A DNA stretch of 9,935 nt, taken from NCBI GenBank assembly GCA_022448705.1, contig JAKUUF010000049.1:1-9935 (forward strand), in the 5' to 3' direction. Below are positions 6,172 through 9,935 of the stretch, one piece after another (position 1 is the first letter of the stretch; each line of letters opens with the position of its first letter). Under the pieces are notes generated by a model that made no database searches, was not told the DNA's origin, and saw nothing but the letters and a program-made list of their open reading frames with translations. This stretch comes from SAR324 cluster bacterium (lineage in GTDB: Bacteria > SAR324 > NAC60-12). Position numbers and translations under genes: made by a program.

Positions 6172-7328
6172 GAAAGGTGGAATGCTTTAATTTGCTCTAT
6201 CACTCTTTCCTGCATACCAGTTGTCATTCCCGGATAAACCGGCAGGGCAAGAACCTCTTTAGCTGCAGTCTCTGAAGCGGGAAAATCCCCTTTCTTTCCT
6301 CCCAAAAATTGAAAACACTCTTGCAGGTGAAAAGGAATAGGGTAATAAACACCTGATGCGATTCCCTGCGCTTCCAAAAATGACTGCAATTCATCTCGCC
6401 TTTCTGTTCTGATCACATACTGGTTAAAAATATGAGGATTTTGCATTGTTTTAGGATGCATGATTAGGGGTGTTCTTATTTTCTCATTTAAACCTGATTC
6501 AGCAAATAACTTGTTGTAATTCTGGGCATTTTTTTGGCGTTGTTCGTGCCATCCATTTAAATGAGGCAGCTTGATTCGTACTACTGCTGCCTGAATTGGA
6601 TCAAGCCTGAAGTTGCCTCCTATCACCCGGTGGTAATAGCTTCTCTCACCACCGTGTACCCTTTTCAGACGAAGCAATTCGGCCAGTTCGGATTTGTTGA
6701 CTGTTACAATCCCTCCATCACCTATCCCTCCTAAATTTTTAGATGGAAAAAAAGAAAAACATCCAAAATCACCTATACTGCCTGCACATCTTTTTTGCCC
6801 ATCAATTTTGCATTCTGCACCAATTGCCTGGGCACAGTCTTCAATGACAGGGATGTCGAAATTTTCTGCAATTTTTGATATTTCAGCCATATCGGCACAT
6901 TGGCCGTAAAGATGAACCGGAATTATTGCCTTAACCCGTTTTCTTCTTTCCTCATCCATTTCGGCTAATGTCACTCTCAACTGCTCCGGGTCAATGTTGA
7001 AGGTTTCCGGATCTATGTCAACAAAAACCGGCGTGGCATTCAATCGTGCTACTACACCTGCTGTGGCAAAGAATGAAAAATTGCTTGTCAGCACAATATC
7101 TCCAGGGCCAACTTCTAAAACCATAAGAGAAATCAGTAATGCGTCTGTGCCCGAAGATACTCCTACTGCATCTTCAGTTCCACAATATTCAGCGATTTCC
7201 TTTTCCAGCTCATCAATTTCCGGGCCCATGATGTAGCGGGTTGAATCTATTACCCGGGTAACTGTTTCAACTATTTCATCACGCAAATCCTTTAAAGGAG
7301 GCTTCAGATCAAGCAATGGGACTTTCAT
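6168..7328 (-). CDS. DegT/DnrJ/EryC1/StrS family PLP-dependent aminotransferase
   Basis: A sugar aminotransferase of the fold-type I family that aminates keto-sugar nucleotides for surface polysaccharides or glycans. It has 386 residues, normal for the family. Visible features: N-terminal VPLLDLKPPLKDL; the phosphate-binding SSGTDALL (58-65); VHLYGQ (138-143); EDCAQAIGA (163-171), with Asp164 expected to contact the pyridine nitrogen; and SFFPSKNLGGIGDGG, with Lys197 as the Schiff-base lysine. The C-terminal GVYYPIPFHLQECF is also typical, with VLALPVYPGM near the end. The sugar substrate cannot be assigned and no other nucleotide-sugar gene is nearby. It lies 95 bp downstream of the CPBP protease gene on the same strand and converges on EF-G with a 4-bp overlap of stop codons, leaving no room for a separate terminator. 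The ATG at 7326-7328 fits the family start. Confidence 0.93.
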   Translation of the reverse strand: MKVPLLDLKPPLKDLRDEIVETVTRVIDSTRYIMGPEIDELEKEIAEYCGTEDAVGVSSGTDALLISLMVLEVGPGDIVLTSNFSFFATAGVVARLNATPVFVDIDPETFNIDPEQLRVTLAEMDEERRKRVKAIIPVHLYGQCADMAEISKIAENFDIPVIEDCAQAIGAECKIDGQKRCAGSIGDFGCFSFFPSKNLGGIGDGGIVTVNKSELAELLRLKRVHGGERSYYHRVIGGNFRLDPIQAAVVRIKLPHLNGWHEQRQKNAQNYNKLFAESGLNEKIRTPLIMHPKTMQNPHIFNQYVIRTERRDELQSFLEAQGIASGVYYPIPFHLQECFQFLGGKKGDFPASETAAKEVLALPVYPGMTTGMQERVIEQIKAFHLS

Positions 7329-7423
7329 TTATAAAAGCTAATGGTGTTTTAAGGATTAGTTATATTTAAGGGAAATATGGTTTAAGAAGATAAAATTCAC
7401 AAATTTAATCTGAAGTCTCAAAA

Positions 7424-8119
7424 TCAAACAAGAACCCAAATATCATAGAGCGCATGCGTGTAAGCTGTTATGGCAAATCCTCGTACAAAGTAGAGGACAG
7501 TAAACAATAATCCCGCAGCCCAGCGAAACATGAAACTGTAAAGCTGCCATGTATCTGCCATGGTGCCTACATAATGGCTAAGTGAAAACAGAAAGGAGGC
7601 TAGTAAAACTGAAACAACTGCTGCGACTACCTTTTTTTTTAACAAAGGACTTAGCAGCAAAAAAAGTAAATTTAATAAAATTACCCTGAAAATTATTTCT
7701 TCGAATAAGCCTGCACCAACTGAAAGAGCAAGATTCTGCATTAACCCACTTCCAGGGCCTCCGGACGAAAGTCCGCCCAGTCGTAAAATGGATTGTAACA
7801 CTACTCCGAGAACCAGGCTGAAAGCGAGACACTCAGCAAACATCAATGCAAAGTAATTTGCTTTCAACTTTATTCCGCGTGCTCTTGATTTGGCTATTGG
7901 GATCAAAGCCAGTGAAATTCCAATCAACACAAAGGTTATGTGTTGTGCCTGTAGATCAAAAGCCATTAAAAAAGTACGGATCCATACATCGGCAGCGTTT
8001 CTGATCCCCCAGTATCGTGATTGACTAAGGACAATCAGTATTTCATAAATCACCAGTAAAGGCAGAGCTGCAACAGCGGAGTAATAAGCTGAGCGTGAAT
8101 AACGCCAATAATTGCTCAT
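7424..8119 (-). CDS. CPBP family intramembrane glutamic endopeptidase (CAAX protease / Abi family)
   Basis: A polytopic inner-membrane protein of 231 residues with about six to seven hydrophobic segments. It carries the three family motifs: FEEIIFR (Glu140, Glu141, Arg145), FSLSH (Phe178 to His182) and HALYD (His222 to Asp226). These glutamates and histidines form the active site in the Rce1 relatives. Bacterial members act in prenyl-protein-like processing, bacteriocin immunity, envelope maintenance or protein sorting; which applies here is unknown. The substrate is not indicated by the context. It lies 65 bp downstream of the SPOR-domain gene and 95 bp upstream of the aminotransferase gene, all leftward. 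Its start, ATG at 8117-8119, is the only one in the window with a clear Shine-Dalgarno sequence. Confidence 0.88.
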   Translation of the reverse strand: MSNYWRYSRSAYYSAVAALPLLVIYEILIVLSQSRYWGIRNAADVWIRTFLMAFDLQAQHITFVLIGISLALIPIAKSRARGIKLKANYFALMFAECLAFSLVLGVVLQSILRLGGLSSGGPGSGLMQNLALSVGAGLFEEIIFRVILLNLLFLLLSPLLKKKVVAAVVSVLLASFLFSLSHYVGTMADTWQLYSFMFRWAAGLLFTVLYFVRGFAITAYTHALYDIWVLV

Positions 8120-8122
8120 TCG

Positions 8123-8128
8123 CTCCCT
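8123..8128 (-). promoter_or_regulatory. Shine-Dalgarno sequence of the CPBP protease gene
   Basis: AGGGAG on the minus strand is followed by only 3 nt before the ATG at 8119. It is a good purine-rich match to the 16S anti-Shine-Dalgarno, though the spacing is short. None of the other start codons in the window has a comparable site. Confidence 0.5.
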
Positions 8129-8184
8129 GTTTTACCAGTTAAGAAGTCTAAGGGGAAATTTTGGAAGCTTAAATTAGACACAAT

Positions 8185-8946
8185 TTAGAAACGGGTAACT
8201 TGGACAGATTCAATATATTTCAGGTTTTTAAGCTTGTCTGCCAATTTTTTAGTTTCTGAACGCGCAACTTTTCCAACGCGCACACGATAAAGTGTTTTGC
8301 TGCCTGCTGTGTGTTTAAAGATGAATGCATCCTCAAAACCATTCGCCTTAAGTTTTTCAACTAGCTTTTTTGCGTTTTCATGCTTTCTAGAAGCAAAAAC
8401 CTGGATTGTGTATGCTGCATCTTCTGTTGTTGCTGCAAATGGTTTTGTAACTGCAGGTTCTTCTGCAGCATCGGGGGTTGTTGGGGTTTCTACAATGGAA
8501 GTGTCTGATTTTGGCACTTCAGGTGTTTTTGGCTTAGGTGTTTCTTTTGTGGTAAGATCAGTTTTCTCAGGTGAGGTTAACTTTGGTTTTTCAGGTGTTA
8601 CAGGTTCAGGTTTTTCCGGAGTTTTTAATTCTGGTTTTTCCGTCACTTTTGTCAATTCTTCAGTCTTCTTTTTTAAGTCACGCAATTCCTCCAGATTAAT
8701 CGATTCCTGCTCTTTATTACGTTCGCTCAGTCCGAAAAATTTCAGGTCTTCTTCTGACAAAGGTTTTTCTGCAGAAATATCCGTTTCTACATCAGGATAC
8801 TCGGGGGGGCGCTGCATGCTTTTTTCGATAACCATTCCAAGATAAAAAGCTGCAGCAAGACTGAAAGTACTCAGAGTTGTTAATATTACAACAACCGGTA
8901 GTGTAAGTTGAATTCGAAAAACTTTTCTTCCTCGTGATTCCGGCAT
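8185..8946 (-). CDS. SPOR-domain membrane protein with a proline-rich octapeptide-repeat linker
   Basis: A 253-residue bitopic protein. Residues 1-13 are basic and cytoplasmic, about 14-40 form one transmembrane helix, and 42-100 are a charged segment with a likely coiled coil near 79-100. Residues 102-168 are a Pro/Thr/Lys/Glu-rich linker, and about 178-253 are a SPOR domain starting AAYTIQVFASRKHENAKKL and ending LKYIESVQVTRF. SPOR domains bind glycan strands lacking stem peptides and bring proteins such as FtsN and DedD to the division septum, so a role in division or wall remodelling is likely. FtsN identity is not established: the architecture matches, but no FtsN-specific motif is visible. 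It is 23 bp downstream of aat, indicating co-transcription. The start is ATG 8944-8946, with no Shine-Dalgarno sequence. Confidence 0.88.
   Translation of the reverse strand: MPESRGRKVFRIQLTLPVVVILTTLSTFSLAAAFYLGMVIEKSMQRPPEYPDVETDISAEKPLSEEDLKFFGLSERNKEQESINLEELRDLKKKTEELTKVTEKPELKTPEKPEPVTPEKPKLTSPEKTDLTTKETPKPKTPEVPKSDTSIVETPTTPDAAEEPAVTKPFAATTEDAAYTIQVFASRKHENAKKLVEKLKANGFEDAFIFKHTAGSKTLYRVRVGKVARSETKKLADKLKNLKYIESVQVTRF
8503..8622 (-). repeat. 24-bp coding repeat (octapeptide units) in the SPOR protein linker
   Basis: Residues 109-148 divide into five 8-residue units: TPEKPEPV, TPEKPKLT, SPEKTDLT, TKETPKPK and TPEVPKSD. A shorter degenerate unit, TEKPELK, comes before them. The consensus is [T/S]PEKPxxx. 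At DNA level the units have diverged, so this is an old tandem duplication that built the periplasmic spacer. Copy number may differ between relatives. Confidence 0.7.
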
Positions 8947-8969
8947 GTCAATTATTTGTTTGTATTAGC

Positions 8970-9662
8970 TTAGTTTGCTCTGCCATACCATGATCCTTTT
9001 ATATCAGGTTTTTCAAGGTATTGATTAAGTTTCCTCAAAAATGATTGCCGATCAATTTCCCGGGCTCCCAAACTTAAGAGATGTTGTGTGGTCATTTGAC
9101 AATCAATAATTTTTATTCCCACCTGCTTGGAAAATTCGGCGAGTGCGACCAAAGCGGCTTTAGAAGAATCGCTAACAGTACTGAACATTGACTCCCCAAA
9201 AAAACATTGTCCTAATGAAATTCCGTACAGGCCTCCTACCAGTTCCCCATTAAGCCAGCTTTCAACAGAATGTGCATAGCCTTCCTGGTGTAGTTCAGTA
9301 TACGCTTGCTGCATTTCAGGAATTATCCAGGTTCCTTTACCTTGTTCGGTTCTGACATCAGCACAGGCTTTGATTACATTTTCAAATGATGAATCAAAAC
9401 GAATTTCGAACTCCTGTTTGCGCAGAACTTTACGTAAACTCCGGGATATTTTTAGCTCTTCCGGAAACAAGACCAGACGAGGGTTTGGGCACCACCACAA
9501 AATGGGCTGTCCAACTTCATACCAAGGAAAAATCCCCTGTCGATATGCCGCAAGCAATCGTTCTTTTGTTAAATCACCTCCAACCGCCAATAAACCATCA
9601 GCTTCAGCTTCTTCTGCAGGAGGAAATAAAGGAATATCAGGGATAAGCTGATAAACAGGCAT
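8970..9662 (-). CDS. aat: Leucyl/phenylalanyl-tRNA--protein transferase
   Basis: Aat moves Leu or Phe from charged tRNA to proteins with N-terminal Lys or Arg, making N-degrons that ClpS delivers to ClpAP. The 230-residue length is typical (E. coli 234). Family motifs in order: ADGLLAVGGDLTKERLLAAY (21-40), GIFPWYE (43-49), PILWWCPNPRLV, GTWIIPEMQQAY (110-121), YAHSVE (129-134), LVGGLYGISLGQCFFGESMF (141-160) and DCQMTTQHLLSLGA. Glu157 and Gln189 correspond to the E. coli catalytic pair Glu156 and Gln188. Cys58 stands where Ser is commoner in WWSP. The ATG at 9660-9662 matches the usual N-terminus. It appears to lead the co-directional group aat, SPOR protein, CPBP protease and aminotransferase. 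clpS and clpA are not seen here. Confidence 0.96.
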   Translation of the reverse strand: MPVYQLIPDIPLFPPAEEAEADGLLAVGGDLTKERLLAAYRQGIFPWYEVGQPILWWCPNPRLVLFPEELKISRSLRKVLRKQEFEIRFDSSFENVIKACADVRTEQGKGTWIIPEMQQAYTELHQEGYAHSVESWLNGELVGGLYGISLGQCFFGESMFSTVSDSSKAALVALAEFSKQVGIKIIDCQMTTQHLLSLGAREIDRQSFLRKLNQYLEKPDIKGSWYGRAN

Positions 9663-9704
9663 GGCAACGAAATAATAATTGCAATGAATTATGTTGTGCC
9701 TTAA

Positions 9705-9738
9705 TCAGACTTAAACTAAGAACTGACTTCGCTCAGTT
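9705..9738. repeat. Overlapping inverted repeats upstream of aat
   Basis: TCAG-A-CTTA (9705-9713) can pair with TAAG-AA-CTGA (9717-9726). AACTGA (9721-9726) can alternatively pair with TCAGTT (9733-9738) around a 6-nt loop. The two stems share CTGA and are mutually exclusive. Further TCAG copies lie at 9750 and 9754. If aat transcription starts farther right, this falls in its leader. No T-run accompanies either stem on the minus strand. Confidence 0.3.
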
Positions 9739-9878
9739 ACTTCCGCACATCAGTCAGAAAAGGCAAATCTCATGCCATATAATGGCTGCGTAGAGGAAAG
9801 AAAAAAGTTGAGTGAATTTATTGAAAATTCCAATAACTTTTAATGATTCAAATAAGACCCGAATATAGATATAAACTG

Positions 9879-9935
9879 TTAATGCTCAACAGCATCAGCT
9901 GATTCTTGATTTTTTGGCTGAATAATTATCTGTAA
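9879..9935 (-). CDS. Possible 3' end of a further leftward gene (partial)
   Basis: On the minus strand an open frame enters from the right edge and ends at a TAA (9879-9881). The 18 visible residues are LQIIIQPKNQESADAVEH. A beta-like stretch followed by a charged tail is what protein C-termini often look like. The piece is far too short for identification and could be chance. If real, it would lie upstream of aat on the same strand, with a gap of about 216 bp that contains no other gene I can support. Confidence 0.3.
   Translation of the reverse strand, partial: LQIIIQPKNQESADAVEH

Noticed and set aside
6994..7236. Plus-strand open frame inside the aminotransferase gene
   Set aside because: It is antisense to the conserved PLP-binding region of the aminotransferase, and its Ser/Thr-rich translation resembles no protein.
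8297..8845. 182-codon plus-strand open frame antisense to the SPOR-domain gene
   Set aside because: Its translation is Ser/Val/Phe/Gly-rich low-complexity sequence, as expected from reading the Pro/Lys/Glu-rich linker backwards. The minus-strand product has a recognisable SPOR domain and membrane helix.
9818..9836. TTATTG/CAATAA inverted repeat as a terminator
   Set aside because: The stem is only 6 bp and AT-rich. The T-run after it is short and interrupted, so it is below what I would call an intrinsic terminator.
9772..9843. 23-residue plus-strand open frame starting MPYNGCVEERKK
   Set aside because: There is no ribosome-binding site and no recognisable similarity, and it is very short. 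A nearby TATAAT (9778-9783) lies inside the frame rather than upstream of it.

Overview
This AT-rich bacterial window holds mostly housekeeping genes and no mobile element, rRNA, tRNA or CRISPR array that I can see. The elongation factor G belongs to the spirochaete/planctomycete/deltaproteobacterial and mitochondrial-like EF-G1 class. Together with a selenoprotein-type selD and an aat gene, this points to a Gram-negative lineage outside the gamma-proteobacteria. Deltaproteobacteria-related groups fit, but that placement is inference. Most start codons lack a recognisable Shine-Dalgarno sequence.

Layout. Positions 1-179 carry the 3' end of an unrecognised plus-strand gene, convergent with a leftward group: greA, a small lipoprotein gene and a fumarylacetoacetate-hydrolase-family gene (190-2049). 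A divergent intergenic region (2050-2316) separates the last of these from a rightward 4-hydroxybenzoyl-CoA-thioesterase-like gene (2317-2733). Then come selD (2888-3922) and an EF-G gene (4063-6171). From the right end another leftward group runs toward EF-G: aat (leucyl/phenylalanyl-tRNA-protein transferase), a SPOR-domain membrane protein, a CPBP-family membrane protease and a DegT-type aminotransferase. The aminotransferase stop codon overlaps the EF-G stop codon tail to tail. A short open frame at the right edge (9879-9935, minus) may be the end of a further leftward gene.

The most informative observation is in selD. The open frame without stops begins only at a GTG at 2996, but the real gene starts at the ATG at 2888 and reads through an in-frame TGA at 2924-2926. 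That TGA sits exactly where the catalytic Cys/Sec of selenophosphate synthetase belongs. Ten bases later there is an 8-bp hairpin with a GGUC apical loop, a bacterial SECIS element. SelD is therefore itself a selenoprotein, and the organism must decode UGA as selenocysteine using selA, selB and tRNA-Sec genes located elsewhere.

Functionally the genes cover transcript-elongation rescue (GreA), translocation (EF-G), selenium activation (SelD), N-degron tagging (Aat), envelope or division functions (SPOR protein, lipoprotein, CPBP protease), nucleotide-sugar amination (DegT family) and a possible fragment of aromatic catabolism (thioesterase plus fumarylpyruvate-hydrolase-like enzyme). I see no new multi-gene system; the Sec-containing SelD and its recoding signal are the standout.
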